A stretch of 64,000 nt of DNA from Vesta saturnalis. Lineage: Eukaryota > Arthropoda > Insecta > Coleoptera > Lampyridae. Position 1 is the stretch's first letter; each line of letters opens with the position of its first letter. Under the pieces are notes generated by a model that had not been told where the DNA came from, did not search any database, and saw only the letters and a program-made list of their open reading frames with translations. The DNA is taken from NCBI GenBank assembly GCA_036346205.1, contig JARFJB010000987.1, forward strand, positions 1,652,501-1,716,500. Direction: 5' to 3'. The translations under genes were made by a program, and so were the position numbers. Below, one piece after another: positions 20,502-31,639 of the stretch.

Positions 20502-21287
20502 CCTGATTAAGAAGAGCCCGATATGCACCACCGGAACACATCTTCTAAACTACTATGTACAACATAATCAAACCTTATATTGAAAGAATCGCCGAAGTGA
20601 GCTGAATCCAAATTTGAAATAACATACATTTAAAAAAATCTATATTAGGTTAATCATGTATAAATGAAACACCCTGTATAACTTAAAATAATTTTAAAAT
20701 AAGCGACTCAGTTCTTTCTACTACACTTCAAAATGTGGTTCTCCCATTCTATCAAATAAGGAAAGTATCGCCCGCGGACGCAAGTTTAGGGCACCCTATA
20801 TTAACGTGATCCATATGTACCTTATCGTACGTAAAAAGATGTACCCTTTCTAATTCTGCAATAAAAAATGAGGGTTGACATTTAAATAAAATGTCGATGA
20901 CGTCATATCTTTTTCTTGACACACCTTGCATATTTCACTTTTACGTAAAAAAATTCTAAATTGAAAATAAAAATCGACGGGTCCGAGCGTTTTCTTCCCA
21001 AACTCCCATTCGAATTTTTATTGAATTTATTCGCTACTTTACGAACGCACTGTAGGAACATAATGATATATGCCGCTTCTTTTCTTGACATTACTTCTCC
21101 ATACCTAAATTAACTCAATGATTCCGTCATTGAACATTATTATATCATGCACAACAACTATTATAGAGGCCAAAATGAGTTAGACTAATCTAAGGGGATG
21201 AAATAAACCCCCGATGAGATCTCAACTTGATAACAGCTTTTAAAGCTTAATAATAATTCATATCGTTCTTCTAAACACCATAATTAA

Positions 21288-21289
<2 letters not shown>

Positions 21290-21341
<52 letters not shown>
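21290..21341. repeat. (TA)n microsatellite
   Basis: About 52 bp of TA between the mariner right end and the hAT remnant. Confidence 0.97.
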
Positions 21342-21343
<2 letters not shown>

Positions 21344-21344
21344 C

Positions 21345-22540
21345 AGTAATTGAATATAGTAAACTTTGCAGAAATCTTTGAAATGTTATTAAAAATGTTG
21401 AAATACTCTTCATTACAATTTTCTCGCAAGCTCTCGATTGTTAGTATTCAATTTTGTATTATTTGTCTGGCATTAATCACGTCGATCGTCTTCTTTTGAA
21501 ATAAAACGTACATTGGTAAAAATAAATACAGCAATACGAAAACTTTAGAATGTAAAGAAATTGAAAAATCAGCGTCTAGCAAGGCTCTATTTACAATTTG
21601 TGCTTTAGAACAGTAATCACCACTCCATTCACTAAGTATATGTAGTTTCTAATATATTTATATAAACATGGAAAAAATCAACGATCGCTTCAATTCGTTC
21701 CATCCATCGCGTTTCTCATAATTATTTCAATTTTTACGTTGTTTTTTAACACGGCCATTCTTTTAGCTGACCTGTTGAAGAATGTTATTACTCCTTTTAT
21801 TACACCATTGGAATTTCGAATGCTTTGGTCATTGGACGATATACTAAAGCATAAACTGTATGCATGATTAACGCATTTTATCGCAGACTGAATATCCCTT
21901 ACAGAACTAATTTGATCAGACATCATCGTTGCACGTCCAACAGTGCCTACTCCAACGCAGTTAATAAGATTCAACCCACGTCGTTTTTGTTGGTTTAAAC
22001 ATATTGTCAAGGCATTTTTCCAGTAATCTTTGACTTGAGAACTTCAGTGTGCGCTTCTGACGAACTTCCATATTACTGATAAGGATTAATACCATCCAAA
22101 AAGTCGTTTACCGTCATATACATATGTAAAAATCATACTTAACTGAGATTTTGTAGTAAAGCCGGTGGTTTCATCAAAATGATAGGTGAATATATTGCAC
22201 CATTTTCATCATTTTTTGTTGGATCTACTAGGGCTTCTTAGATATGGATTTTTCCGTCATCAGGTGCTTCTCGAAAAGCAATATTTTGTTGGCCCCTAGC
22301 TACAATCAGCTCAATAATTGACCGCAGTCTTCTTCTATTTTCTTCTACAAGCTTAGCCACATCAGAACTGATTAATTAAGTATAAATTTCAATGAATGTT
22401 TTATGTTTTATATATTTACATACATGTTCCGCTTAACTCAGTGCTTGTTTACGATACTTTGCTTGTGCCATTCTATCCAAAAAGTTACGCGAATTGATTA
22501 GTGCGCTTTTAACAAAGTTGAATCTGGAAATATGGCACAA
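21345..22540 (-). pseudogene. hAT-type transposase remnant (DUF4371/ZMYM-like)
   Basis: The minus-strand translation in broken frames begins with FLDRMAQAKYRKQAL. Next is NRRRLRSIIELIVARGQQNI (near 22330), the conserved block before the DUF4371 loop, then FREAPDDGK. The 106-codon frame 21690-22010 reads CVGVGTVGRATMMSDQ (the D-G-A block, with its Asp replaced by Val), VNHAYSLC (position of the family C--H-LNL) and FFNRSAKRMAVLK. Further on come RWMERIEAIVDFF (near 21680) and LFQKKTIDVINARQII (near 21510). The order matches hAT transposases of the ZMYM/52-kDa-repressor-like group. The lost Asp and multiple stops show it is inactive. No TIR or 8-bp duplication was found. Confidence 0.8.
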
Positions 22541-22654
22541 TATTTACAAAATAACCCCTTAAATATGTCGAAGTACAAGAGCTATACATATTCCAATAAA
22601 TGCTTACAATTAATGTACCATTTCTCGTGCTTGCTATTTTTTTGCACAGGGAGT

Positions 22655-25004
22655 TGTAACGGTATAAACGGGTGGTAGAACGGGATTACAGATAAATTGG
22701 CCTTTTTGCCCCGACTAGCCCGCGTATGGGTGTAGGTCAGATATTGAAAAATTTTGCACAACCAGAATAGTAAATCGTACGTAAGTCACAATAGGGGATG
22801 AAGACAAAATCAATTCGGTTTGGGCGCCAGAATGTTTGGTAGTCAAAATAAGGGTTGTCGTGCCAAAATTACGAGTACATAGCGTGTCTAAACATACAAA
22901 AAACATACGCTTACCTAACCGCAATCAATCCCAGGTGTGCTGGACAGCAACTCAGCAAGCCACCTGAAATAGAGCTTCAAAAACACTACACGCTTGTCAA
23001 ATAAAAGCGTGATAAACACTCAATAAATATTACGTTAATACTCCTCAGTGTAATAAATTAGGCATTAAATAATAATCAAAACAAAACAAAAAAAAAATAA
23101 GCTATAGAATGAACTCTAAACTGAATTAATATTCAACAAAAAAATCAAATAAAATACTAAATATTAAGAACGCTATTACTCAATAAAACAAAAAACTAAC
23201 CTCGTTACGTTAAAACTAAATTACCGGTAACTTGAATTACTCAATAAATTTTAAGTTCGCAAAAAAAAACGGTTATGTAACACAAAATAAGGGTGTTTAC
23301 AGAATTAAACACATTTATAAAACCTAACAAACTATAATAAAATAACAAAAATGATAAATATAAAAAAATGTAAACATACGATAATGCGTATAAACAAAAA
23401 ATACAAATACTTAAAAGGCGACAGGATGTCTGATTTACGCCAGTCTAAATCGTTTAACCTATAAAGATATAATTCGTGGATAATATACCCACACTACAAT
23501 AGGGTCGATTGCCCTTTAATACCAAAATAAAAAGTGTGAAGGCGGAGCGTCAAACCTATAATTAATTACGCTAAACAAATTTAAACAACTTACTTTAACA
23601 AAAAAATGACCCGCTTTCAAACTTTCATAAACACAAAAAAATAAATCGAGACACACAAAAATCTTAAAATTTTCAATAAAAAACACAATACTATATTACC
23701 TTACGGTCTAGAATTACACCTCTCTGTGTTACAATATATGGAAGATAACCAGGTGGTCGGTTACGGCTATGACGGAAATGAAATCTCCCTGCTCTGGCAA
23801 AATGATGAATAAAATGTTGACTATTGTTCCATTATACACAAACAATTTCTTGATAAACTCGTTAGAATGTTACTGTATTAATTACTAACTTCTTTTAAAA
23901 TATTAATATGAGCGTTCAAATGAATTGATAACTTTTAGCTTTAATTGGTTTTATTTCCACTAAAATCCAAAATGTTAATAACTGTTTTAAATAACTATAA
24001 ATTTTAATATATTGCGAAAGTTTCTTTATCTTTACACACGCTTTATACGATAAATAGGTGGCACTGCAAGAACGATGATTTTAAAATCCGCAGAAGCGAT
24101 ATAAACCAAAGAGGTCACTGAAGCACTATACAACACGACGATGTCCTCTAGGTAACTTTACGTAAAACCGAAATCGGCACTAGGTATAATCCTTTGGTGA
24201 TGAACAATTTTGATAAAATCCCTATACAGGTATTCTTCAGGAGTAGCTAAACTACCCTTACTACACAACAAGTACGTTCGTTAAACACCACAAGGTCCCA
24301 AAATATCAACGTTCTAAACCACCCCCTTAAAGCGTAACAATAAACGGCAACGTATACTACTCGAAAGCACGATCAGTTTCAGAATCCCAAAAATTATTCA
24401 CAAATTCCATCTTTGAATTTTGAATCCCACTACTCATAAAAAATCTTATCTAATTTAATTCCACCAATTAAAAAAACGGAAGGGAAAATAAGTACCCCAA
24501 TACACAAATTCGTTTCCGTCCGTAAGTACTCGGTAAATTTTCAAAACTAAACGTCAGCAAGATCAACGAGAAAACATCTCTATATATTTTATTTAAGTCA
24601 ACAATCAGCTAACATGACATCATACACATACAAATCCACACTATTTATTTAAATTACGTCATCTTTACAAAACTCTCTATTATATTTTACGGAAATCAAA
24701 CGAAATGAACCTTAATTAAACGTAGATACCACTATTTACAAATAAACGTTAATCAAACTTCTATAAACGGGAAATAATAAGGAAAAACAACCTAAATTAC
24801 AAAAAAAAATTATTCACAAACTAAGAATCTAAAGCTCACCACACACCTACCATCCCTAAAGGTCGCTACACACGTTAAACACAAATTCATCTATAAAACT
24901 AAACTTGACAAAAAAAAATATGTATATACGGAATCTAACTAAGCGAATAAAACTACAAACAAAATTACCCACTACGTATACAGGGTGTTCAAAATACCCT
25001 GACA
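22655..25004. mobile_element. Second copy of the long LTR
   Basis: It starts TGTAACGGTATAAACGGG and follows the 18068-20501 copy along its length. Shared landmarks are gcgtgtctaaacatacaaa, caatcaatcccagg, tctgtgttacaa, the ctaggtaactt block, ccatctt-gattttgaatccc and a caaattcat block near the end. A right end at 25004 gives ...CCTGACA followed by gagt, matching gagt at 22651-22654. However, the last 25 bp read tacagggtgttcaaaatacc, which looks like a mariner end, so the true LTR end could be near 24961 and the gagt match fortuitous. The two LTRs are too diverged to be the ends of one recently inserted element. Confidence 0.65.
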
Positions 25005-25511
25005 GAGTAGAAATTTAAATGTTCTTGGTGGTTACAGTGGATTTTGGTATTTAGTTTCACCGTCCATATCTATCGCCCAACAAAGTTTGTAACAACCTTT
25101 TTTTTGTGGTTGTATTAAAAAGTACATTAATTTAAGAATCGTTCATTTATTTGGCGTAATATTAGAAAAGTTTTTAATTATTAATATGTAGAGTTGAGAA
25201 TGGCAACTTCATTTGCATTTCCTAGAACATATCTTTTGGGTGTAATATTACATAAATAGTTATAGTTCTCTTTCTTAAAAAATTGGATTCATATTATTGT
25301 ATCCGCGCAACGCATGAAAACTTGAAGGGGGAAATACTCATTTGAGTTATTCTGAATGTTTTTTTTCAATTCACTTGTTGCTAAATGTAATAGCATGCAG
25401 CATGTATTTGTGGGGAATTTTCCCTAAATATTTGTGTAAAGTGCCATCGGTAGATGGTAAGTTATTTTTTTCCTCATTATAGTTAAAACTAAAGCCTTTG
25501 CTTTTTTTAGG

Positions 25512-25583
25512 CACTTTTAATTACTCACTTTTAATTACTCACTTTTAATTACTTACTTTTAATTACTCACTTTTACTTACTTT
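25512..25583. repeat. 14-bp minisatellite
   Basis: Four to five tandem copies of acttttaattactc, the last ones degenerate (acttttacttac). Confidence 0.95.
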
Positions 25584-25813
25584 GTAACACTTTTAATACG
25601 TTTACACCTTTTGCATACTTTAATAATGCATATATTTTTTAATTGTAATGGAATTAATTTTTAATTTTTACTTTTAAAGTACCATTTTTTAACTACCTTA
25701 TTTTACTTGGTTTACATCATAAATCGCAATTTTTTTTACATACTAAAAACTTCAAAGTAATGCATTGATTATTATGGATTCAAATTATTAAGAATAAATT
25801 ATCAAGATAATTC

Positions 25814-25861
25814 CATTGAGGTGTGGCTGGTAACCTTAGATCTGGAGATTGCACCTCAATG
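25814..25861. repeat. Short inverted repeat
   Basis: cattgaggtg and its exact complement cacctcaatg are separated by 28 bp. It may be a footprint or a small hairpin. No role is assignable. Confidence 0.5.
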
Positions 25862-27329
25862 ATGCTATAATTATTTCATCTAGTTGACCGTTCCGTTTCA
25901 TGTGTCACCAGTGGTAATTAATACATATACAGAACTGTTTAAAAGTATGATTTTTTAGTAATTAACGAATAGATTTAAGACTTTTCCATTACAATTGAAT
26001 ATTAAATAAACTTTAGTGTGTCTTGTAATTTTATTTTCATTTTGATTATTGTTGTATTATTATTAATAAACTTGGTTTAGCTGTTCCAATAACGTAACGT
26101 ATTCTTAAAAATAGCTTGGCGCCCAAGGTATCATTTTATTGTTTTTATTCACATTACATATTTTTCTTATTAATTAAGTATAAGTGAAAATAATTAAGCA
26201 GATGAGAAGCACGCAGTATTTCAGGTACGTTAATTAAACTCAGTATATTTGAACTCTCCCCTATCTCAATTTACCGATTGAGCCGACGGCAGTAGCGATT
26301 ATTATTTGGTAATTTGTTATATTAATTAAGATCATTCGATCAATTACAAATTGTTTATTACATCATCGCTTTTGTTTTAATGTTATAAGTTGGCCCAGTT
26401 TTAGTGTTTATACTTTAGCAACCGCTTTTAATGTTACAAGTTTGCTATACCTTTTGAATCAACAATTTCGGATTGAACATTTGCATTACTTTTTTCTGAT
26501 ACTATCTCACTAATGTAGAAAGTTGGGTATCAGTAGGAGAAATTACAGCACTAGTCACATCCCTGTCATCATTAGTTTTACTCCCATCGGTGTCTGAAAT
26601 TGTTTATTTTTTAGAAAAAAAGAGTTCAACGATGTTTGGTTTGATGGGCGTTTCATTTTGAACATTTTCAATTAAAAAATTTAGCACGTAACTATAACTA
26701 CAATGTGCCACTGCCGACTTCCATACACTTAAAAACCTGCAACTAACCGTACGTACCCATATCCTATTTTGTTCACTTTCACTAGTCAGTAATCAGCTAA
26801 ACCACTACCTCCTAAATTGAAATTTTGAAGCTGAGTGTTGCAATTATGCCAGGCGTTAATCAGAATAACAATTGGAATCATTCCTCTACAAGGATTGTTT
26901 CGGATCGAGCGGCGGAGCCTCTACAATTGGAGCTTTATTTAGCTATTTACAATCAATCAAATTCTTTAAAATGTGACATTAAGTACGGGACATTATATTT
27001 AGTAATGAGTCATACTCTAAAATGTAACATGCTATGCTTGCTGTTTGATTTTTTATTACTTTCATTTTACACATCATATTGTGTGTAGTTGTGTTTATCT
27101 GTGTTTTCTTTTTTAGTGGGATATGGCAATATCGATAAGTACACAGTACAAAACACGTCTTAGAAATGTGAAAATAAAATCACATTATGTTAGTGCATTT
27201 ATATCGTATGTAATAACTGAGATATTTATGTAAGTACAAGGATAGTAACATGGTTGTGGTTTTCAGTAACACTAAAGTAAATATAACCCCAATTGGAGAT
27301 TCGCCTAAGATTTGAGAGGGCCCATTATT

Positions 27330-28398
27330 CTTCAATGGATCATAATTAAGCTACTGCACAAGCTAGTGTTGAGCAAATTAAAGTATTATAGATTTCAGGG
27401 ATCATCAATGAGCTTTACGGAATCTTAGCTAAATAGTCGTTATCAACTTGTAAGTTTAAATAATAAAATATCAAGTCTAGCCTTGTAAGTATTGGAGTTT
27501 TACAGGGATCGATTCTGTGTCTATTATTACTTTTGGTTTACACTGCCGATTTTAATACTGTAATTTCAAACTAGGCACTAGGCTTTCTATGCAGATGACA
27601 CTCAATTCTACTATTTTTTCGATAAGCATGATTGAATACGAGCTAATGTAGTAATTAATAAGGATATCGGAAGTTTAGTAAAGATGGCAACTGAGCATTC
27701 ATTAATCATTAATCTGTCTAAATCGACGGTGGATATATTTTCACCGAACTCCAACAAGAAACAGATAACAGAAAAGTAATTAATAGTGCTTTATCGACAA
27801 ATTTAACGAGCTAAGGAATTTGGGAATGATTGAGGTTCAGTATGTATGTTAGTTAACAACAAGATTAAATAAGCATATAATGGCACTGAGAAAGTTAAGA
27901 ACAAAGACATCTTAAATAGAAAGTTAAAAATCTTGCTCTGTGTACCAAATTTTGTCAAACTTTACTAACTACGATATTATTTATGAACTACGTAGATAGT
28001 ACTGTACTTCATCATATCGTATTCAAAACGTGCAAAACTCATGCATCCGTTTTATTTTTGGATTGAGAAAGTTTGATCGTGTTTCATATAAGTTGAGGCA
28101 ACTGCAAAAATATGTTTAATAAACGGCGACTTCAGTTAGTTTACTTTATTCATAAAGTAATTATATTATTAACCTATCCACTCCACGATCCTTTTCCAGA
28201 GGTACTTTTGAATTTCGTCGGTTACTTTGTATAACTCATTATCGAATGAGCTTAACATAATCTGTAATGTTACTCTCTTGACGGTATCTTTTCCGTTTGT
28301 CTTTGCGTATTTGTCCCTTTTTTCTTTTATATAACCAGGTTAAGTGGAAGAGCAACCGTAGGCTAAGCTGCGCCTATTACTAAGTAAAAGATCTTATC
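27330..28398 (+). pseudogene. CR1/L2-like retrotransposon, RT C-terminal half and 3' end
   Basis: The broken-frame translation gives VSKLKYYRFQG, RYQLVSLNNKISS, then GVLQGSILCLLLLLVYTADF (near 27495), FYADDTQFYYFFDKHD (near 27582), INKDIGSLVKMATEHSLIIN and LSKSTVDIF. Further on, beyond frameshifts, are tail blocks matching the usual lrtLq-vQN-ciRfifGLRK region (near 28020-28090) and RRLQLVYFIHKVI. The YADD catalytic pair is intact but the frame is not. The 3' UTR ends in ggctaagctgcgcc, agatcttatc and an (ATT)n tail, as in L2/CR1 elements. It is complementary in extent to the fragment at 2638-4380, which stops just upstream of this part of the RT, so the two may be one family; the 5' truncation here is normal for LINEs. 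Confidence 0.8.
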
Positions 28399-28413
28399 AT
28401 TATTATTATTTAT
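28398..28413. repeat. (ATT)n, 3' tail of the CR1/L2-like element and left target half
   Basis: A short ATT run directly after the CR1/L2-like 3' end. It continues on the far side of the R4/Dong-like element at 30766-30785. Confidence 0.85.
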
Positions 28414-30765
28414 TTCTAATATCTGTTAAATACTGGGTAATATATCTACATCTTTACAGCACTTTATGTGCAGGTAATAATGTAATATAATTAAAGTCAA
28501 TTAGGTCTTAGTTTGATAAACTTAAAACTCTACGAGCTATACTACAAGTATTCAGTAATACTACTTTTTGCATTTGCAGATATAATTTTGAATACATATC
28601 CATAGTTTTTAATCCATCATGCAATTTTTTTGGTATTTCATCAGTAGCACCAATTATTATTGGAATTATTATAACTCTATCTGTTTTCCACATCTTCTTA
28701 ATTTCATCAGCTAATGGGATGTACTTGTTGATTTTTTCCGTATGTGCTTTCTTGATATTGATTCCAACTGGTACTGAAATGTCAATTAGATATGTAATTT
28801 TTTCATATTTTAGAGTTAATACAATATCTGGAATGTTATTCGGAATCGGTCTGTCTGTAATATTTGTCGATTCCAGTAAATTTTTGTGGTTTCATTTTCA
28901 CACACGGCATGTAGGTCATAGGAATAATAAGGAACTTGTTCTTGTAGGTCCATGTATTTAATTCTTAATTCTTGATGCAGTATTTTCGCCACTAGGCGGT
29001 GCCTTTCAAGATATGCTCTTGGAGCTAACACTCAATGTTACCGCACATTCTACATTTGACATTTTCAAGGTTTTCCTTAATTATTTTCTTACGATATACT
29101 TTTGTAGCAACTACCTGGTCTTGTATGGCTGCTATAAATCTCTTTGCCTCAGGAAACATATTTCCATTTGAAATCCAAGCGTGAGAAGCCAAATTCATTA
29201 TTATCTAGCATTGTTAGATAACGAGCATGAAGTGGCTTGTCTTTCCATTGTTGTTTTAATTCAGAGAGACTAAAAAATTTGGGTTTAGGGTCACATTCTT
29301 TCTTAGATAGTTTTAATGGAGACATATTTATGTCTGATTGAACTATTGCTTGGAGGATCGGGCAACTAATTGATTTCTGCACGAAATACTGGTGCAGTTT
29401 GTTTATTTGCAAGTAATGTCGAGTTTTAATACATGATATTCCACGACCTCCATGACTTCTTGGTAAGTGGGATCTTTCAACTGAACTGTGTGGATGGTGG
29501 TATCTGTACTTAACGAAAATTTTTCTGGTGCTAATATTTAGTGCTGCTAATTCAGTGTCAGTCCACTCCAATATACCAAAGCTATATGTTAGAATGGACG
29601 TAGCATAAGCATTGACCGCTAGACTAATATTACGTGCAGATAATTTTGTTTTAAGAATTGTTCTTACTCGGTTTAAATATGTCTCTGTTACATTTTTCTT
29701 TGATAGTTTTTGATCTATCCCTTAAGCTTGCATGTATCCCAGATATTTGTACTTTTCATTCTCTGCAATGCTCAGTATCATTCCTTGATTACCGTTTGTC
29801 TCATACCCTGGACATTTAGCCCATTTTCCTTTGGCCATGACGTTGATCTTACATTTATCCAATCCAAATTTCATTTTGATATCGGAACTATACCGTGATA
29901 CACAATCTAATAATGCATGAAGATGCTCTAGTTTGGATGCGAATAGTTTTAAGTCATCCATGTACCTTAAGTGGTTTAATACTATTGTTTCTATTAAATA
30001 GCCTTTGTTTTGTCTGTTTAGTAGCGTTGTTAGAAGTTTTAACGCCAGACAAAACCATAGAGGACTTAGTGCGTCTCCTTGGAAAATTCCTCTACATATT
30101 TATATTTTACCTACATCGATTGAACCCAAAGGTGAATTTAATAGTAACCGTGTATTCCAGGTTGACATAGCATAAGTTAAAAAATTCAGTATATGATTAT
30201 CAATTTTGTGTAATTGTAGTATCTCGAATAACCATGAATGTGGAACACTGTCGAAACGGAGTGTTTTCTCTTTTTTGCTGTTTTAGTTAATACCAAATCA
30301 ATTAATAGTTGCCAATTCTTTCTTTTATGGTTAACCGGTACGCTCCAAATATTTGACCAGAAGTTTTGAATCACATCCATTGTTGGGGTTGCACCTTTCG
30401 GTATTTTTTTATTTTCAGGTGTATCTGTTTGCAGATTTTAATAAAATTGTTTTTGGTTTAAGTTAAACTGCTTATTTTGTTGGCGACGTTTATCACTTTC
30501 TTTGTACCTCTTTAATCGTTTCGCTGTGGCTGCTAGTTTTTGCTTTCAGTGGTCGATTATTTCAATTATTGTAGGATTTTCATCATTTTTATATTTCAGG
30601 ATTAATAGCAATGCAGAGTCACTAACTTTACGACTAGGATTAGGTCGTCGATACTGCGTTAAAATGCCAATTTGTTTTCTTAATACAGTAACCTTTGTTG
30701 ATATTCTTTTTTCCTACGATAATTGCCTTATTTTTCTTTTCTTTGTGGACAAGATTTCAATTTTT
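28411..30765 (-). pseudogene. R4/Dong-like non-LTR retrotransposon with restriction-like endonuclease
   Basis: Minus-strand order, few stops. A basic N-terminal part has KQKLAATAKRLKRYKE and QNKQFNLNQKQFY (30600-30440), then FWSNIWSVPVNHK (30345). After an internal deletion of the early RT motifs come FDSVPHSWLFEILQLHKI (30260), GIFQGDALSPLWFCLALK (30060) and YMDDLKLFA with intact DD (29950). Then MKFGLDKCKINVMAKGK, KYKYLG, AINTYA-like AVNAYATSILTYSFGI (29600), HHPHSSVERSHLPR and GGRGISCIKTRHYLQINKLHQYF. A CRMC--E---RAYLERH-type zinc motif (29050) precedes the endonuclease end, TDISVPVGIN-type and WKTDRVIIIPIIIGA (28690). Both flanks are (ATT)n, fitting the TAA-repeat target preference of Dong. 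Three or more stops make it inactive. Confidence 0.88.
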
Positions 30766-30785
30766 TATTATTATTATTATTATTA
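30766..30785. repeat. (TTA)n, right target half
   Basis: Seven TTA/ATT units at the 5' end of the R4/Dong-like element, the partner of 28398-28413. Confidence 0.9.
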
Positions 30786-31639
30786 AATGTGCTGTTAATA
30801 AATCGCTCCGGATGGGATTATTAGTGGAATACAGTGCAAGCATAATATGAAGGAGGCATAAACTGTGAAACCCCAATTTTTGGCCAATGTAAAACTATTG
30901 ATGAAAAATTAGTGAACTCATTGCATTGATATTTACTATTGCACGTATCAACAATAGCTTTTTCTTATGTGGAATCTAAATGTTTTGCAGTTAAGCATAT
31001 TTCACTAGTGGCAATGTATTTAAATTACCATTTCGTTTTTGTATTGTATTTACTGAATGTGTGTTACTACGGATTATTTTATTTAGTACGTGTCTGTCAT
31101 ACTTTTAGAAATAATATTAAATTATAAAAATGCAAACTTTCACGATTATCAATCATAATTAAAGTACTTATCTTTTGGGTATGTAATCGTGTACTTTTAT
31201 AAATAATAATATGTACCCAAAAGATAAGTGTTTCATTATTAAATTAGTTATTTCACTAATATTAATGATCTAATTAGAGAACTGTTTACCGAGAGATTTA
31301 TGATATCATTAAACGACTATTAACGGAACTCAGTCTAGAGGTGAAAGTTGGGGACTAATCGAATTAGTTAGCTTCGCGCTTAGTAAATGTTTCTAACTCA
31401 GTTAAGTAAGGATGAAGTATGAAAAATGCACCTGGGAAACCAAACAGTAAGACTTCAAGTTATCGATCAATTTGTGTGTTATATGTATATTATAAATTAT
31501 TACAAAGACTGTTAGATCAAAAACAATAGAAGTTGTTTTGATGTCGCTTACATGCTTTAATGTTTAAACTTTACAATGGCTTTCCTACGGTCAACCAGTA
31601 TAGCTTGTATTATTTTTTTATACATCGGTAGAACAGAGG
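30786..31639. other. No gene recognised
   Basis: AT-rich DNA with a hairpin listed separately. The ORF at 30939-31127 has no known motif. Confidence 0.4.
31166..31229. repeat. Inverted repeat, perfect 16-bp arms
   Basis: acttatcttttgggta (31166-31181) and tacccaaaagataagt (31214-31229) are exact complements with a 32-nt loop. It resembles a very short MITE or a transcribed hairpin. No flanking target duplication was found. Confidence 0.75.

Larger units (their letters stand above)
16973..21054. mobile_element. Mariner-like element split by a solo LTR
   Basis: The ends are TA|ccgtgcgttcgtaac (left, TIR from 16975) and, reversed, TA|cagtgcgttcgtaaag (right, TIR ending 21052), with TA at 16973-16974 and 21053-21054. 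The inverted repeat runs about 220 bp: 16975-17195 against 20832-21052. Shared blocks are cgaatgggagttt, ttttattttcaatttagaatt and gaattagaaagggtacatct. The transposase on the plus strand is interrupted by an LTR at 18068-20501. Without it the element would be about 1.64 kb, a normal mariner size. Confidence 0.85.
25005..27329. other. No gene recognised
   Basis: AT-rich DNA containing a minisatellite and a short hairpin listed separately. An 87-codon ORF (26825-27088, starting MKLSVAIMPGVNQNNNW) has no recognisable motif. The region just after 25005 (tggttacagtggattttgg) may be the end of another DNA element. Confidence 0.35.

Noticed and set aside
18068..25004. One full-length LTR retrotransposon with two LTRs
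   Set aside because: The intervening 2.15 kb holds a mariner end and a hAT remnant, with no gag-pol, PBS or polypurine tract. The LTR copies are diverged and the first has its own cctg duplication.
25512..25583. CRISPR-like array
   Set aside because: The 14-bp units are contiguous with no spacers; it is a minisatellite in a eukaryotic genome.
28719..28961. Plus-strand 80-codon ORF
   Set aside because: It overlaps the minus-strand endonuclease end of the R4/Dong-like element and has no motif of its own.
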